64,000 nt of DNA from Acidovorax sp. (lineage in GTDB: Bacteria > Pseudomonadota > Gammaproteobacteria > Burkholderiales > Burkholderiaceae_C), in NCBI RefSeq assembly GCF_021287135.1, contig NZ_JAJTBB010000079.1:42833-106832 (forward strand), read 5' to 3'. Under the pieces are notes generated by a model. It saw only the letters and a program-made list of their open reading frames with translations, made no database searches and was not told the origin of the DNA. Both the position numbers and the translations under genes were made by a program. Shown piece after piece: positions 42,334 through 54,002 of the stretch (the stretch's first letter is position 1; each line of letters opens with the position of its first letter).

Positions 42334-42738
42334 TTAGATACGGCGGCGCTTTTGGGGGCGGCAACCGTTGTGGGGCACGGGCGTCACGTCCGAAATGGAC
42401 GTGATGCGGATGCCCAGAGCACCCAGGGCGCGAACCGAGGATTCACGGCCGGGACCGGGACCCTTGATTTCGACGTCGAGGTTCTTGATGCCTTGTTCAA
42501 TGGCAGCGCGGCCGGCCACTTCCGAAGCCACCTGTGCAGCGAACGGAGTGGACTTGCGCGAGCCCTTGAAACCCTGGCCACCCGACGAGGCCCACGACAG
42601 TGCATTGCCCTGGCGGTCCGTGATCGTGATGATGGTGTTATTGAACGAAGCGTGCACGTGGGCGATGCCGTCCGAAACGTTCTTGCGAACCTTCTTGCGG
42701 ACGCGCTGGGCTGCGTTATTGGCAGGAGACTTGGCCAT
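42334..42738 (-). CDS. rpsK: 30S ribosomal protein S11
   Basis: A 134-residue S11. The blocks [44 protein letters not shown] and the C-terminal [11 protein letters not shown] are typical. It forms the platform of the small subunit beside the Shine-Dalgarno helix. It follows rpsM by 18 bp. Confidence 0.99.
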   Translation of the reverse strand: MAKSPANNAAQRVRKKVRKNVSDGIAHVHASFNNTIITITDRQGNALSWASSGGQGFKGSRKSTPFAAQVASEVAGRAAIEQGIKNLDVEIKGPGPGRESSVRALGALGIRITSISDVTPVPHNGCRPQKRRRI

Positions 42739-42756
42739 GTTGATCTTTCAATCTCT

Positions 42757-43122
42757 TTATTTCTTCAGTGCAGCAGCACCCTTGCGCGGACCCTTGCGGG
42801 TGCGGGCATTGGTACGGGTGCGCTGACCACGCATGGGCAGACCGCGGCGATGGCGGAAGCCACGATAGCAGCCGATGTCCATCAAACGCTTGATGTTCAT
42901 CGTGGTTTCGCGGCGCAGGTCACCCTCGATGGTGAACTGTTCGATTTGCTCGCGAATTTTTTCCAGGTCGCCGTCCGTCAGATCCTTGATCTTCTTGGAG
43001 TAAGCGATGCCCGTTGCTTCGCAGATCTTGCGAGCGCGGGTGCGACCGATGCCATAAATGGCGGTCAAACCGATTTCCGCGTGCTTGTGCGGCGGAATGT
43101 TAATGCCAGCGATACGTGCCAT
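42757..43122 (-). CDS. rpsM: 30S ribosomal protein S13
   Basis: A 121-residue S13, with [30 protein letters not shown] at the start and the basic C-terminal [19 protein letters not shown] tail that reaches the P site. It begins the alpha-operon part of the run. It follows rpmJ directly, with no infA gene between. Confidence 0.99.
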   Translation of the reverse strand: MARIAGINIPPHKHAEIGLTAIYGIGRTRARKICEATGIAYSKKIKDLTDGDLEKIREQIEQFTIEGDLRRETTMNIKRLMDIGCYRGFRHRRGLPMRGQRTRTNARTRKGPRKGAAALKK

Positions 43123-43145
43123 ATGCGTCCTCTAATACTTTCCAA

Positions 43146-43259
43146 TCAACCTTGGCGCTGCTTGTGACGCAGATCCGTGCAGATCACGCGCACCACACCC
43201 TTGCGGCGGATGATCTTGCAGTTGCGGCAGATTTTTTTGACCGAAGCCGAAACTCTCAT
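43146..43259 (-). CDS. rpmJ: 50S ribosomal protein L36
   Basis: A 37-residue protein, [16 protein letters not shown] to RHKQRQG, with the zinc ligands Cys11, Cys14, Cys27 and His32, so it is the zinc-binding form. GGAG precedes the ATG at 43259. It lies between secY and rpsM, its standard place, though infA, which often sits beside it, is absent from the 141 bp before it. Confidence 0.97.
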   Translation of the reverse strand: MRVSASVKKICRNCKIIRRKGVVRVICTDLRHKQRQG

Positions 43260-43400
43260 TGCATTCTCCTAAAACTTTTCCATCGTCCCGGCTGCTTTGC
43301 GCGGAACACACACTGTGCCCGCGAAACGTGGGGCCTTCACTTAAACGATATCCAGCCTGCAGGCAGTGCCGCCGCTGCGGCTCCCGCCTTGTTCTATGCA

Positions 43401-44720
43401 TCAACCGCCCGTGCCGCCTTTGAAGTTGGCTTTCTTGAGCAGCGATTCATACTGCTGCGACATCATGTAGTTTTGCACCTGGGCCATGAAGTCCATGGTC
43501 ACCACCACGATGATCAGCAGCGATGTTCCACCAAAGTAGAACGGTACGTTGTACTTCAAGATCATGAACTCTGGCAGCAGGCACACGAAGGTGATGTACA
43601 CCGCGCCTGCCAGCGTCAAACGAACCAGGATCTTGTCGATATAGCGAGCCGTCTGCTCACCGGGACGAATCCCGGGAATGAACGCGCCGCTCTTCTTCAG
43701 GTTGTCCGCCGTCTCACGGCTGTTGAACACCAGTGCCGTGTAGAAGAAGCAGAAGAAGACAATGGCCGCCGCATAGAACATCACATAGATGGGCTGACCA
43801 GGCGTCAGCGCACCAGAAATGTCTTTCAGCCAGCGCATCGACTCGCCCGCACTGAACCAGTTCACCACCGTGGCCGGCAGCAGGATGATCGACGAAGCAA
43901 AGATCGGCGGAATCACCCCGGCCATGTTCAGCTTGAGCGGCAGGTGCGACGACTGGCCGCCATACACCTTGTTGCCCACCTGACGCCGCGCATAGTTCAC
44001 CAGGATCTTGCGCTGCCCCCGCTCCACGAACACCACGAAGTAGGTCACCAGGCCCACGATGAGAACGATGAAGATGGCGGCCAGGATGCTCATCGCACCC
44101 GTGCGGACCAACTCCAGAAGGCCCCCGATGGAACTGGGCAGACCTGCCGCAATCCCCGCGAAGATCAGGATCGAGATCCCGTTGCCCAGGCCCCGTTCAG
44201 TGATCTGCTCGCCGAGCCACATCAGGAACATGGTGCCTGCCGTGAGGCTGACCACCGCCGTCAGGCGAAAGCCAAAGCCCGGGCTCAGCACCAGACCTTG
44301 AGAGCTTTCCAGCGCCACCGCAATTCCCAGCGACTGGAACAAGGCCAGGGCCAGCGTTCCGTAGCGGGTGTACTGCGTGATCTTGCGACGGCCGGCTTCA
44401 CCTTCCTTCTTCAACTGCTCAAAGGTCGGCACCACGTAGGTCATCAGCTGCATGATGATCGATGCCGAGATGTACGGCATGATCCCCAGCGCAAACACCG
44501 TGAAGCGCGAAAGCGCCCCGCCCGAGAACATGTTGAACAGGTTCAGGATCCCGCCTTGCTGGCCACTGAACAGCTGCTGAAGTTGGGCTGGATCGATGCC
44601 GGGCACGGGGATGTGCGCCCCGATGCGGTATACGACCAGCGCCAGCAACAGAAAAACCAGTCGGCGACGCAGATCGCCGAATTTGCCGGTCTTTGCGATT
44701 TGAGCCGCGCTAGTAGCCAC
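43401..44720 (-). CDS. secY: Protein translocase subunit SecY
   Basis: A 439-residue ten-helix channel protein. Helix 1 region [24 protein letters not shown], plug and pore helices, the cytoplasmic loop [17 protein letters not shown] and [16 protein letters not shown] needed for SecA/ribosome contact, and the conserved C-terminal part are all present. It forms the Sec pore with SecE and SecG. It follows rplO by 24 bp. Confidence 0.99.
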   Translation of the reverse strand: MATSAAQIAKTGKFGDLRRRLVFLLLALVVYRIGAHIPVPGIDPAQLQQLFSGQQGGILNLFNMFSGGALSRFTVFALGIMPYISASIIMQLMTYVVPTFEQLKKEGEAGRRKITQYTRYGTLALALFQSLGIAVALESSQGLVLSPGFGFRLTAVVSLTAGTMFLMWLGEQITERGLGNGISILIFAGIAAGLPSSIGGLLELVRTGAMSILAAIFIVLIVGLVTYFVVFVERGQRKILVNYARRQVGNKVYGGQSSHLPLKLNMAGVIPPIFASSIILLPATVVNWFSAGESMRWLKDISGALTPGQPIYVMFYAAAIVFFCFFYTALVFNSRETADNLKKSGAFIPGIRPGEQTARYIDKILVRLTLAGAVYITFVCLLPEFMILKYNVPFYFGGTSLLIIVVVTMDFMAQVQNYMMSQQYESLLKKANFKGGTGG

Positions 44721-44744
44721 AGATGCCTTCCTTCGGAATCACAC

Positions 44745-45176
44745 TCAGGCGACGCTGCCGCCAGCGGCTTCGATCGCAGCCTTGGCACCCGCCGTGGCGC
44801 CCACGCCGCTCAGCTTGACAGCCTTGGTGAGGGAACCGCTCTTGATGACCTTGACAACCTTGGCCAGCTCGCCGACCAGGCCTGCCTGCTTCAGTGCCAG
44901 CACGTCCACTTCGGCCAGGCCGAGCTGTTCCAGCGCGGACAAGGTGATTTCGGCGTTGAACTTGAGCAGGTGCGACTTGAAGCCGCGCTTGGGCAGACGG
45001 CGCTGCAGAGGCATTTGACCGCCTTCGAAGCCCACCTTGTGGTAGCCGCCTGCGCGAGACTTCTGACCCTTGTGACCACGGCCAGCGGTCTTGCCCAGGC
45101 CGGAGCCGATACCACGGCCTACACGGCGCTTGGCATGCTTGGCGCCGTCGGCGGGCTTGATGCTATTGAGTTCCAT
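44745..45176 (-). CDS. rplO: 50S ribosomal protein L15
   Basis: A 143-residue L15: the flexible Gly/Arg-rich N-terminus ([28 protein letters not shown]) that enters 23S rRNA, then a globular C-terminal domain. Standard order between rpmD and secY, with 10 bp to rpmD. Confidence 0.99.
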   Translation of the reverse strand: MELNSIKPADGAKHAKRRVGRGIGSGLGKTAGRGHKGQKSRAGGYHKVGFEGGQMPLQRRLPKRGFKSHLLKFNAEITLSALEQLGLAEVDVLALKQAGLVGELAKVVKVIKSGSLTKAVKLSGVGATAGAKAAIEAAGGSVA

Positions 45177-45186
45177 GATCGATCTC

Positions 45187-45369
45187 TCAGACGATTTTGA
45201 CCAGATAGCTGATCTTGTTAATCATGCCGCGCACTTCGGGCGTGTCCTTCAGCTCGCTCACGCTATTGAGCTTGCGCAGGCCCAGGCCACGCACGGTGGC
45301 GCGGTGCGATTCCTTGGTGCCAATCGGGCTGCGCACCAGTTGAATCTTGACGGTTTGTTGCGTTGTCAT
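45187..45369 (-). CDS. rpmD: 50S ribosomal protein L30
   Basis: A 60-residue L30. ATG 45369 ([18 protein letters not shown]) gives the usual length; longer in-frame upstream residues belong to the rpsE end read in another frame. Core [19 protein letters not shown] is diagnostic. Confidence 0.97.
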   Translation of the reverse strand: MTTQQTVKIQLVRSPIGTKESHRATVRGLGLRKLNSVSELKDTPEVRGMINKISYLVKIV

Positions 45370-45382
45370 TTCAGGCTCCGGT

Positions 45383-45901
45383 TCAGGCGAAGATGTCTTC
45401 GACCGTCTTGCCGCGCTTGGCCGCAACATTCGCCGGCGTGGTCGAATTGACCAGTGCGTCGAACGTGGCGCGGACCATGTTGTAGGGGTTGGAAGAACCA
45501 TGGCTCTTGGCCACGATGTCCGTCACACCCAACACTTCAAAGACTGCGCGCATCGGGCCGCCGGCGATGATGCCGGTACCCTTGGGAGCGGGAGCCATCA
45601 TCACGACGGCCGCGCCATGGTGGCCCGTCACGTTGTGGTGGATGGTGCCGTTCTTCAGCGAAACCTTGACCATGTTGCGGCGGGCTTCTTCCATTGCCTT
45701 TTGCACGGCAGCAGGCACTTCCTTGGACTTGCCCTTGCCCATGCCCACGCGGCCGTCACCGTCGCCAACCACCGTCAGTGCGGCGAAACCGAGAATACGG
45801 CCACCCTTCACGACTTTGGTCACGCGGTTGACCGCGATCATTTTTTCGCGCAGACCGTCGTCACGACCTTCGTCTTGCACCTTGGGTTGAAATTTAGCCA
45901 T
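45383..45901 (-). CDS. rpsE: 30S ribosomal protein S5
   Basis: A 172-residue S5 with the double-stranded RNA-binding N-terminal domain ([30 protein letters not shown]) and the C-terminal domain [20 protein letters not shown]5 takes part in decoding fidelity. It lies 17 bp after rplR. Confidence 0.99.
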   Translation of the reverse strand: MAKFQPKVQDEGRDDGLREKMIAVNRVTKVVKGGRILGFAALTVVGDGDGRVGMGKGKSKEVPAAVQKAMEEARRNMVKVSLKNGTIHHNVTGHHGAAVVMMAPAPKGTGIIAGGPMRAVFEVLGVTDIVAKSHGSSNPYNMVRATFDALVNSTTPANVAAKRGKTVEDIFA

Positions 45902-45918
45902 TTTGTATTCCGCTCCGC

Positions 45919-46284
45919 TTAGAACTGCAGGCCTGCTTCACGGGCTGCGTCGGCCAGGGCCTTGACGCGACCGTGGTAGGCGAAGCCTGCGCGATCAAAT
46001 GCAACCTTCTCGACACCGGCGGCCTTCGCTTTTTCAGCGATGCGCTTGCCGATGGCCTGGGCTGCAGCGGCGTTGCCACCCTTGCCCGAACCGCCGAGCG
46101 ACTTGCGCACTTCGGCTTCTGCCGTGGAGGCGCTGGCCAGCACCTTGCTGCCGTCGCCGGAAATCACACTGGCGTAGATATGGAGGTTCGTACGGTTCAC
46201 GGTGAGACGCGCCACGCCTTGCTGCGCAATGCGGATGCGGGTCTGGCGTGCACGACGAAGACGCTGCTCTTTCTTGGTCAACAT
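45919..46284 (-). CDS. rplR: 50S ribosomal protein L18
   Basis: A 121-residue L18 ([38 protein letters not shown]), ending [27 protein letters not shown]. It binds 5S rRNA in the central protuberance together with L5. Confidence 0.99.
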   Translation of the reverse strand: MLTKKEQRLRRARQTRIRIAQQGVARLTVNRTNLHIYASVISGDGSKVLASASTAEAEVRKSLGGSGKGGNAAAAQAIGKRIAEKAKAAGVEKVAFDRAGFAYHGRVKALADAAREAGLQF

Positions 46285-46295
46285 GTTGCAGCTCC

Positions 46296-46829
46296 TTATT
46301 TCTTCTTGGTCTCTTTGATCGTGACCTTTTCATCCGCATAGCGGATGCCCTTGCCCTTGTAAGGCTCGGGAGGACGAACAGCACGGATCTCGGCGGCGAT
46401 CTGCCCCACGCGCTGGCGGTCGGAACCCTTGATCACCACTTCCGTGGGCGTGGGGGTGGCCACCGTGATGCCGGCGGGCATTTCGATGTTGACCGGGTGC
46501 GAGTAGCCCACGGCCAGATTCAGCTTGGAACCCGATGCCGCAGCCTTGTAACCCACGCCGATCAGGCTGAGCTTCTTCTCGAAGCCCTTGCTGACGCCGA
46601 CCACCATGTTGTTGACCAACTGGCGAATCGTGCCGCTCATGGCATTGGCTTCGCGGGAATCGTTGGCCGGCTCAAAGCTGAGCTTGCCATCCTTGTTCGA
46701 CACCTTCACCAGCACGTTTTGCGCCAGCGACAGGGTGCCGCCAGAACCCTTGACGGAGATCTGGTCATCTTTCACGGACACATCCACGCCGGCGGGGATG
46801 GTCACGGGCATTTTTCCTACTCGGGACAT
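46296..46829 (-). CDS. rplF: 50S ribosomal protein L6
   Basis: A 177-residue L6 with two similar halves; [17 protein letters not shown] is the start at 46829, and in-frame upstream residues are not conserved. The C-terminal [16 protein letters not shown] is diagnostic. It lies beside the factor-binding centre. Confidence 0.99.
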   Translation of the reverse strand: MSRVGKMPVTIPAGVDVSVKDDQISVKGSGGTLSLAQNVLVKVSNKDGKLSFEPANDSREANAMSGTIRQLVNNMVVGVSKGFEKKLSLIGVGYKAAASGSKLNLAVGYSHPVNIEMPAGITVATPTPTEVVIKGSDRQRVGQIAAEIRAVRPPEPYKGKGIRYADEKVTIKETKKK

Positions 46830-46855
46830 TTCAGTTTTCTCCTCAATGCCGCGGG

Positions 46856-47251
46856 TTAGGCCACGTAGCACAGCACTTCGCCACCGACACCGGTAGCGCG
46901 CGCCTTGCGGTCGGTCATCACGCCCTTGGGCGTTGTGACGATTGCCACACCCAGACCGTTCATGACTTGTGGAATGGAATCACGGCCTTTGTAGACACGC
47001 AGACCAGGGCGGCTGACGCGCTCGATGCGCTCAATCACGGGACGGCCTGCGTAGTACTTCAGGGCAATTTCGAGTTCCGACTTGCCGGCTTCGGTCTTCA
47101 CCTGGAAGCCGTCGATATAGCCTTCGTCCTTCAGCACCTGGGCAATGGCAATCTTCACTTTGGAAGAAGGCACCTGCACGGTGGCCTTGGAGACCATTTG
47201 TGCATTGCGGATGCGGGTCAGCAAGTCAGCGATGGGATCACTCATGCTCAT
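46856..47251 (-). CDS. rpsH: 30S ribosomal protein S8
   Basis: A 131-residue S8 ([18 protein letters not shown] ... [22 protein letters not shown]), of standard length for the order. S8 binds the central domain of 16S rRNA and in Escherichia coli also represses this operon through the rplE start region; that site is not tested here. Confidence 0.99.
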   Translation of the reverse strand: MSMSDPIADLLTRIRNAQMVSKATVQVPSSKVKIAIAQVLKDEGYIDGFQVKTEAGKSELEIALKYYAGRPVIERIERVSRPGLRVYKGRDSIPQVMNGLGVAIVTTPKGVMTDRKARATGVGGEVLCYVA

Positions 47252-47271
47252 GTTGTATCTCTCCTGCCTGC

Positions 47272-47577
47272 TTACCAGCTGGCCTTGGTGACACCAGGGA
47301 TGTCGCCTGCAAAAGCCAGTTCACGGATCTTGGCGCGAGCCAGACCGAATTGACGGAACGTGCCACGGGGGCGGCCGGTGATTTCGCAACGGTTGCGCTG
47401 GCGCGTAGGGTTGGCGTTGCGCGGGAGCTTCTGCAGGCCCAGGCGGGCGGCATCACGCTCTTCGTCGCTGCGCTTGGCATCGCCAGCGATAGCCTTCAGT
47501 TCCGCATACTTTGCTGCGTACTTGGCTGCCAGTTTTTCGCGCTTCAGTTCGCGCTGGATCAAAGCTACTTTAGCCAT
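47272..47577 (-). CDS. rpsN: 30S ribosomal protein S14
   Basis: A 101-residue S14 of the zinc-free long type, [27 protein letters not shown], with the C-terminal [33 protein letters not shown]. It lies in the small-subunit head. It follows rplE by 8 bp. Confidence 0.99.
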   Translation of the reverse strand: MAKVALIQRELKREKLAAKYAAKYAELKAIAGDAKRSDEERDAARLGLQKLPRNANPTRQRNRCEITGRPRGTFRQFGLARAKIRELAFAGDIPGVTKASW

Positions 47578-47585
47578 GCTTCGCC

Positions 47586-48125
47586 TCAGTTCTTGAACGG
47601 GAAACGGAAACCTGCGAGGAGCGCCTTGGCTTCTTCGTCGGTCTTGGCCGTCGTGGTGATGCTGATGTTCAGACCGCGCAGTGCGTCGACCTTGTCGTAC
47701 TCGATTTCAGGGAAAATGATCTGTTCCTTGACACCGATGTTGTAGTTGCCACGGCCATCGAAAGCGCGGCCGGAGATACCACGGAAGTCGCGCACGCGGG
47801 GCAGAGCCACCGTCACGAAGCGGTCCAGGAATTCATACATCTGGACGCCGCGCAGCGTGACCATGCAGCCGATGGCCTGGCCTTCGCGGATCTTGAAACC
47901 GGCGATAGCCTTCTTGGCCTTGGTCACCACGGGCTTCTGGCCGGCGATCTTGGTCAGGTCGGCCACGGCGTTGTCCATGACCTTCTTGTCCGAAACGGCT
48001 TCGCTCACACCCATGTTCAGGGTGATCTTGGTCAGACGGGGCACCTGCATGGGCGAGGTGTAACCGAACTGCTTGGTCAGCTCGGGGGCGATCTTGTCGC
48101 GGTAAATTTCTTGGAGTCGTGCCAT
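47586..48125 (-). CDS. rplE: 50S ribosomal protein L5
   Basis: A 179-residue L5, [21 protein letters not shown], with [29 protein letters not shown] and [21 protein letters not shown]. It binds 5S rRNA and contacts the P-site tRNA. Confidence 0.99.
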   Translation of the reverse strand: MARLQEIYRDKIAPELTKQFGYTSPMQVPRLTKITLNMGVSEAVSDKKVMDNAVADLTKIAGQKPVVTKAKKAIAGFKIREGQAIGCMVTLRGVQMYEFLDRFVTVALPRVRDFRGISGRAFDGRGNYNIGVKEQIIFPEIEYDKVDALRGLNISITTTAKTDEEAKALLAGFRFPFKN

Positions 48126-48134
48126 GTTTACCCC

Positions 48135-48455
48135 TTAGGCCGCCTTGATTTCAGCGCCGCTGGACTTGAACACGCGAACGCGCGTGCCGTCAGCCTGCAG
48201 CTTGATGCCCACGCGATCAGCCTTGCCGGTGGCGGCATTGAAGATGGCCACGTTGGACTGGTGGATCGGCATGGCCTTCTCGATGATGCCGCCGGTCGTA
48301 CCCTTCATGGGGTTCGGCTTGGCGTGCTTCTTCACGAGGTTGATGCCTTCGATGACCAGATGGGAGTCATCCTTGCGCAGCGTGACGGTGCCACGCTTGC
48401 CCTTGTCACGGCCGGTCAGCACGATGACTTCGTCGCCCTTGCGAATCTTGTTCAT
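48135..48455 (-). CDS. rplX: 50S ribosomal protein L24
   Basis: A 106-residue L24 with the N-terminal KOW motif ([21 protein letters not shown]). It is an early assembly protein near the exit of the peptide tunnel. It is 9 bp from each neighbour. Confidence 0.99.
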   Translation of the reverse strand: MNKIRKGDEVIVLTGRDKGKRGTVTLRKDDSHLVIEGINLVKKHAKPNPMKGTTGGIIEKAMPIHQSNVAIFNAATGKADRVGIKLQADGTRVRVFKSSGAEIKAA

Positions 48456-48464
48456 GGCGCGTCC

Positions 48465-48833
48465 TCAGAGAACTTCAGGAGCCAGGGACACGATCTTCAT
48501 GAACTTCTCGGTACGCAGTTCACGCGTCACGGGTCCAAAGATGCGGGTGCCGATAGGCTCCAACTTTGCATTCAGCAACACGGCTGCGTTGCCATCGAAT
48601 TTGACGAGCGAGCCATCGCCACGGCGAATGCCCTTCGCCGTACGGACCACCACTGCGCTGTAGACCTCGCCCTTCTTGACGCGGCCGCGCGGAGCAGCTT
48701 CCTTGATGCTCACCTTGATGATGTCGCCAACGCTTGCATAGCGACGCTTCGAGCCACCCAGCACCTTGATGCAAAGGACGGACTTGGCGCCGGTGTTGTC
48801 GGCAACCTCTAACCGAGATTCTGTCTGGATCAT
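48465..48833 (-). CDS. rplN: 50S ribosomal protein L14
   Basis: A 122-residue L14, [27 protein letters not shown] to SLAPEVL. It is the first gene of the operon here; rpsQ, its usual upstream neighbour, is missing, and a strong promoter and 150-base leader precede it instead. It contacts the small subunit across the interface. Confidence 0.99.
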   Translation of the reverse strand: MIQTESRLEVADNTGAKSVLCIKVLGGSKRRYASVGDIIKVSIKEAAPRGRVKKGEVYSAVVVRTAKGIRRGDGSLVKFDGNAAVLLNAKLEPIGTRIFGPVTRELRTEKFMKIVSLAPEVL

Positions 48834-48927
48834 TTCAATATTCCCAACTTGCACCAGAAGACAACAGCCCCAGAGAACTTCTCAAGGGCTGCAAATCAGC
48901 CAGTCAGTCTTGGGCCCGTCGTCCGCA

Positions 48928-48944
48928 CCGCAAACCATTTGCGG
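48928..48944 (-). repeat. Operon hairpin repeat, copy B (rplN leader)
   Basis: CCGCAAACCATTTGCGG, a perfect 7-bp stem with a 3-base loop, in the 5' leader of the ribosomal operon. It matches copy A at 42265. Confidence 0.55.
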
Positions 48945-48991
48945 CACTTCCCGCTGGGCAGAAACCTCGCGCTTTGAACGCGAAGCCCACG

Positions 48992-49020
48992 AGTATTGCA
49001 AAAGGCGCTGGAAATGTCAA
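48992..49020 (-). promoter_or_regulatory. Promoter of the spc/alpha ribosomal operon
   Basis: On the minus strand TTGACA (49020-49015), a 17-bp spacer, and AATACT (48997-48992). The -35 is perfect. Transcription would start near 48985, about 150 bases before rplN, leaving a long leader with a hairpin. Confidence 0.85.
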
Positions 49021-49027
49021 GCACCGC

Positions 49028-50620
49028 TCACGCGGGGGCGTGCAGGTACTGTTGCGCCAGCGCCAGGAAAGCTTCGAGGTGGGGGTCGGTGCCCAGCTCC
49101 TCGCGCAGGATGCCGGCGACGGCCGGGGCCAGCGCGAGGGCTTGGCGGGCGTCCAGGAACAGCAGCCGGCAGCGGCGGGCCAGCACGTCTTCCACCGTGC
49201 AGGCGTATTCATGGCGGGCGGCAAACCGCACCATGGCGGCTGTCAGGCCGCCGCCCAGCTCGGCGTCCGCACCGGGCAGCTGCTGCACGGCCTGCGCTTC
49301 GGCGCCGTAGGAATGCAGCCCCTGGGCATCGCTGATGCGGTGGTGCACGGCCCCCTGCGGCGTGCCGACCAGGCGCAGGTCGTTGGTCACGCCGGCCGGG
49401 CGGGACGGCAGCAGGCCCTGGGTGAAGCATTTTTGCAACACATCCTCGGCCATCGCCCGGTAGGTCGTCCACTTGCCGCCCGTGACCGTGACCAGTCCGC
49501 TGCGGCTGGCCAGCACGGTGTGCTCGCGGCTCAGGCTCTTGGTGTTGTCGCCTTCGTCGTCCTGGGGCTTGACCAGAGGGCGCAGGCCCACCCAGATGCT
49601 GCGGATGTCCTCGGCGCGGGGTGCGCGGGTGAGGTAGCGGGCCGACTCCTCCAGGATGAAGCGCACCTCGTCGCGAAACGGCTCGGGCTCGCGCACGATG
49701 TCCTGGCGGGGACTGTCGGTGGTGCCCAGGATGAGCTTGCCCAGCCACGGCACGGCAAACAGCACCCGGCCGTCGGCGGTCTTGGGCACCATCAGGGCGT
49801 GGTCGGAGGGGAGAAACTCCCGGTCCACCACGATGTGCACGCCTTGGCTGGGCGCGACCATGGGCTTGACGGGGCGGCCGATGGCTTCGCCGTCCATCTG
49901 CCGCAGGGTGTCCACCCAGACGCCCGTGGCGTTGACCACGGCCCGGGCCCGCACGGTGAACTGTTGGCCGGTGTCGGCGTCTTCGCAAACGAAGCCGGCC
50001 ACCTTGCCCGCGTCATGGATCAGCGAGCGCGCCGGGCAGTAGTTGACCACCAGCGCGCCCAGGCTGGCCGCGGTGCGCGCCAGGGCCAGGGCCAGGCGCG
50101 CGTCGTCAAACTGTCCGTCCCAGTACTTCACGCCGCCCTTGAGGCCTTCGGTGCGGGCCGTCGGCAGGCATTCCAGCGTGCGGGTACGGCCCAGGAATTC
50201 TGTGGCGCCAAGCCCGGCCTTGCCCGCCAGGGCGTCGTACATCATGAGCCCCATGCCATAGAAGGGCGTTTCCCAGAAGCGGTACGACGGCATCACGAAG
50301 GGCAGCGGCTGCGCCAGGTGGGGGGCGTTGTGCAGCAAGGTGGTGCGCTCGTGCAGCGCCTCGCGCACCAGGGCGATGTTGCCCTGGGCAAGGTAGCGCA
50401 CCCCGCCGTGCACCAGCTTGGTCGCGCGCGAGGAGGTGCCCTTGGCAAAGTCGTGCGAATCGACCAGCACCACGCTGAACCCCCGCGCCGCGGCGTCCAG
50501 CGCCACGCCCAGCCCGGTCGCCCCGCCCCCGATCACGGCAAGGTCGTAGACATGCGGCTGGGCCAGCCGGGCCAGCAGGTCGGCACGGCGCGTGGGCAGG
50601 GGGGCGGTGGCAGTGTTCAT
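49028..50620 (-). CDS. glpD: Glycerol-3-phosphate dehydrogenase (respiratory)
   Basis: A 530-residue FAD enzyme oxidising glycerol-3-phosphate to dihydroxyacetone phosphate with quinone as acceptor. Seen: YDLAVIGGGATGLGVALDAAARG, DFAKGTSSRATKLVHGGVRYL, GGKWTTYRAMAEDVL and the C-terminal domain with ACTVEDVLARRCRLLFLDARQA. ATG at 50620. It is at the downstream end of the glycerol transport genes, 182 bp after the binding-protein gene, and has an operator-like palindrome just upstream (50653-50670), so it likely has its own promoter. Confidence 0.97.
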   Translation of the reverse strand: MNTATAPLPTRRADLLARLAQPHVYDLAVIGGGATGLGVALDAAARGFSVVLVDSHDFAKGTSSRATKLVHGGVRYLAQGNIALVREALHERTTLLHNAPHLAQPLPFVMPSYRFWETPFYGMGLMMYDALAGKAGLGATEFLGRTRTLECLPTARTEGLKGGVKYWDGQFDDARLALALARTAASLGALVVNYCPARSLIHDAGKVAGFVCEDADTGQQFTVRARAVVNATGVWVDTLRQMDGEAIGRPVKPMVAPSQGVHIVVDREFLPSDHALMVPKTADGRVLFAVPWLGKLILGTTDSPRQDIVREPEPFRDEVRFILEESARYLTRAPRAEDIRSIWVGLRPLVKPQDDEGDNTKSLSREHTVLASRSGLVTVTGGKWTTYRAMAEDVLQKCFTQGLLPSRPAGVTNDLRLVGTPQGAVHHRISDAQGLHSYGAEAQAVQQLPGADAELGGGLTAAMVRFAARHEYACTVEDVLARRCRLLFLDARQALALAPAVAGILREELGTDPHLEAFLALAQQYLHAPA

Positions 50621-50652
50621 GGGGGTGAATTGTCCCTGCACAGGGCACTAAA

Positions 50653-50670
50653 TTAAGGGTTTACCCTTAA
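50653..50670. promoter_or_regulatory. Candidate GlpR operator upstream of glpD
   Basis: TTAAGGGTTTACCCTTAA is a perfect 8-bp inverted repeat with a TT spacer, 33 bp upstream of the glpD start. Its right part, GGTTTACCCTTAA, occurs identically at 57182-57194 in the glpS/glpR divide. Confidence 0.65.
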
Positions 50671-50802
50671 ATTCTCCGCGCTTCCCTGGGGAAGCGGAAG
50701 AAAGAAATCGAGGGCGGCCGGCCGCCTTTGCGGGCTCCGGCCGCCGGGGAACAGGCCGCCGCGGGGCGGCGGCCCGGTGTTCCCTGAAGGCGCTTGGCGC
50801 GC

Positions 50803-52536
<1,734 letters not shown>

Positions 52537-52622
52537 TGCTGTCTCCTCAGAAGGAACCCCCGTGGTGAATCCGCTCCGGCCCCGGGGGAAATCGGGCGGG
52601 CGGTTTTTTTAATCGGCAAAAA

Positions 52623-52717
52623 CAATAGCTGCCTACGCTTGTCCAGCTTGGATTTCAAAGCATTTATGCGATGAAAATGGCGCTGATCAAGCGCAGACAG
52701 CTATGCATTTCATAGCA
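52623..52717. repeat. Comamonadaceae-type GCTAT repeats, copies 4a and 4b, facing each other
   Basis: A degenerate forward copy (AATAGCTGCCTACGCTTG, 52623-52640) and a reverse copy (AAGCGCAGACAGCTATG, 52689-52705, with hairpin GCTATG/CATAGC at 52700-52716). They lie between the DUF2160 and binding-protein genes. Confidence 0.68.
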
Positions 52718-52724
52718 CCATCCA

Positions 52725-53033
52725 TCACCCCTTGCGCAGGATCAGCGCCAGCAGCGCCATCGACAGCACAAAGCTGATCCAGACGGACGGATCGGACTCC
52801 AGGCTGAACCACTGGGCCAGCTTGCCGCTGATGCCCACAAAAATCAGGTTCACATACGCGGCAGACAGCAGCCCGATGAACAACCGGTCGCCGCGCGTGG
52901 TGGCCAGCGGCAAAAAACCCTTGCGCATCGTCGTGGGCGACTTGATCTCCCACACCGTCATGCCCACCAGCATCAGCACGATGCATAAAAAGAACACCGC
53001 CACGGGCGTGGTCCAGGCCATCCAATCAAACAT
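52725..53033 (-). CDS. DUF2160 small membrane protein of the glycerol transporter
   Basis: A 102-residue protein with three hydrophobic segments (VAVFFLCIVLMLVGMTVWE, FIGLLSAAYVNLIFVGI, WISFVLSMALLALIL). DUF2160 proteins are known almost only inside glycerol ABC transporter operons, between the permease and the binding protein, as here. MFDWMAW at 53033 is the start; GCTTCAAATG gives only a weak ribosome site. It may be an accessory transport subunit; its biochemical job is unknown. Confidence 0.9.
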   Translation of the reverse strand: MFDWMAWTTPVAVFFLCIVLMLVGMTVWEIKSPTTMRKGFLPLATTRGDRLFIGLLSAAYVNLIFVGISGKLAQWFSLESDPSVWISFVLSMALLALILRKG

Positions 53034-53103
53034 TTGAAGCAATCCTTTCCGCTCGCATTGCGCTAGATTCCGCCACCGCACGCCCCCACCGGCACGCCCA
53101 AGG

Positions 53104-53185
53104 CCAGGGACGCCGAGCAAGGGCCGCCCCGCAGCGAGGGCGTCGTCCCCCTGGAGGGGGAAGGCGCCGAAGGCGACTCAGGGGG
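53104..53185 (-). repeat. Long intergenic repeat, copy 1 (inverted)
   Basis: An 82-bp GC-rich element whose reverse complement is almost identical to 58021-58101. It contains the small hairpin pair CCCCCTCCAGGGGG and GACGCC...GGCGTC-type arms. It lies between the second permease gene and the DUF2160 gene. Confidence 0.85.
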
Positions 53186-53189
53186 TGCA

Positions 53190-54002
53190 TCACACTCTCC
53201 CCATGGCGAAGCCCTTCGCGATGTAGTGCCGCACAAACCAGATCACGATGGCGCCGGGGACGATGGTCAGCACGCCGGCGGCGGCGAGCGTGGCCCAGTC
53301 CATGCCGCTGGCGCTCACCGTGCGCGTCATCGTGGCCACGATGGGCTTGGCGTTCACGCTGGTCAGCGTGCGCGCCAGCAGCAGCTCCACCCAGCTGAAC
53401 ATGAAGCAGAAGAACGCCGCCACGCCCACGCCCGCCTTGATGAGCGGCAGGAAGATGGTGAGGAAGAAGCGCGGGAAGCTGTAGCCGTCGATGTAGGCCG
53501 TCTCGTCGATCTCGCGCGGGATGCCGCTCATGAAGCCTTCCAGGATCCACACGGCCAGCGGCACGTTGAAAAGCAGGTGCGCCAGCGCCACGGCGATGTG
53601 CGTGTCCATCAGCCCCACGGTGGTGTACAGCTGGAAGAACGGCAGCAGGAACACCGCCGGCGGCGTCATGCGGTTGGTGAGCAGCCAGAAGAACACGTGC
53701 TTGTCGCCCAGGAACTGGTAGCGGCTGAACGCGTAGGCCGCCGGCAGCGCCACGGTGAGCGAGATGGCCGTGTTGATGGCCACGTAGATCAGGCTGTTGA
53801 TGTAGCCCGAATACCAGCTCTCATCGGTGAAGATGGTCTTGTAGTTGTCCCAGGTGAAATGCTGCGGAAAGAACGAGAACGTGGACAAGATCTCCGCGTT
53901 TGTCTTGAAGCTCATATTCACCATCCAGTAGATGGGCAGCACGGCGAACACCAGGTAGACCACCAGGAAGACCGACCGCTTCTGGAAGCGCTTTTCATTC
54001 AT
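53190..54002 (-). CDS. glpQ: Glycerol ABC transporter permease (second)
   Basis: A 270-residue inner-membrane permease with six helices and the EAA-type loop (MSGIPREIDETAYIDGYSFPRFFLTIFLPLIKAG). It is the MalG-like partner of the permease encoded just upstream, whose gene it overlaps by 8 bp. It forms the translocation pore with it. A long inverted repeat follows the stop. Confidence 0.93.
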   Translation of the reverse strand: MNEKRFQKRSVFLVVYLVFAVLPIYWMVNMSFKTNAEILSTFSFFPQHFTWDNYKTIFTDESWYSGYINSLIYVAINTAISLTVALPAAYAFSRYQFLGDKHVFFWLLTNRMTPPAVFLLPFFQLYTTVGLMDTHIAVALAHLLFNVPLAVWILEGFMSGIPREIDETAYIDGYSFPRFFLTIFLPLIKAGVGVAAFFCFMFSWVELLLARTLTSVNAKPIVATMTRTVSASGMDWATLAAAGVLTIVPGAIVIWFVRHYIAKGFAMGRV

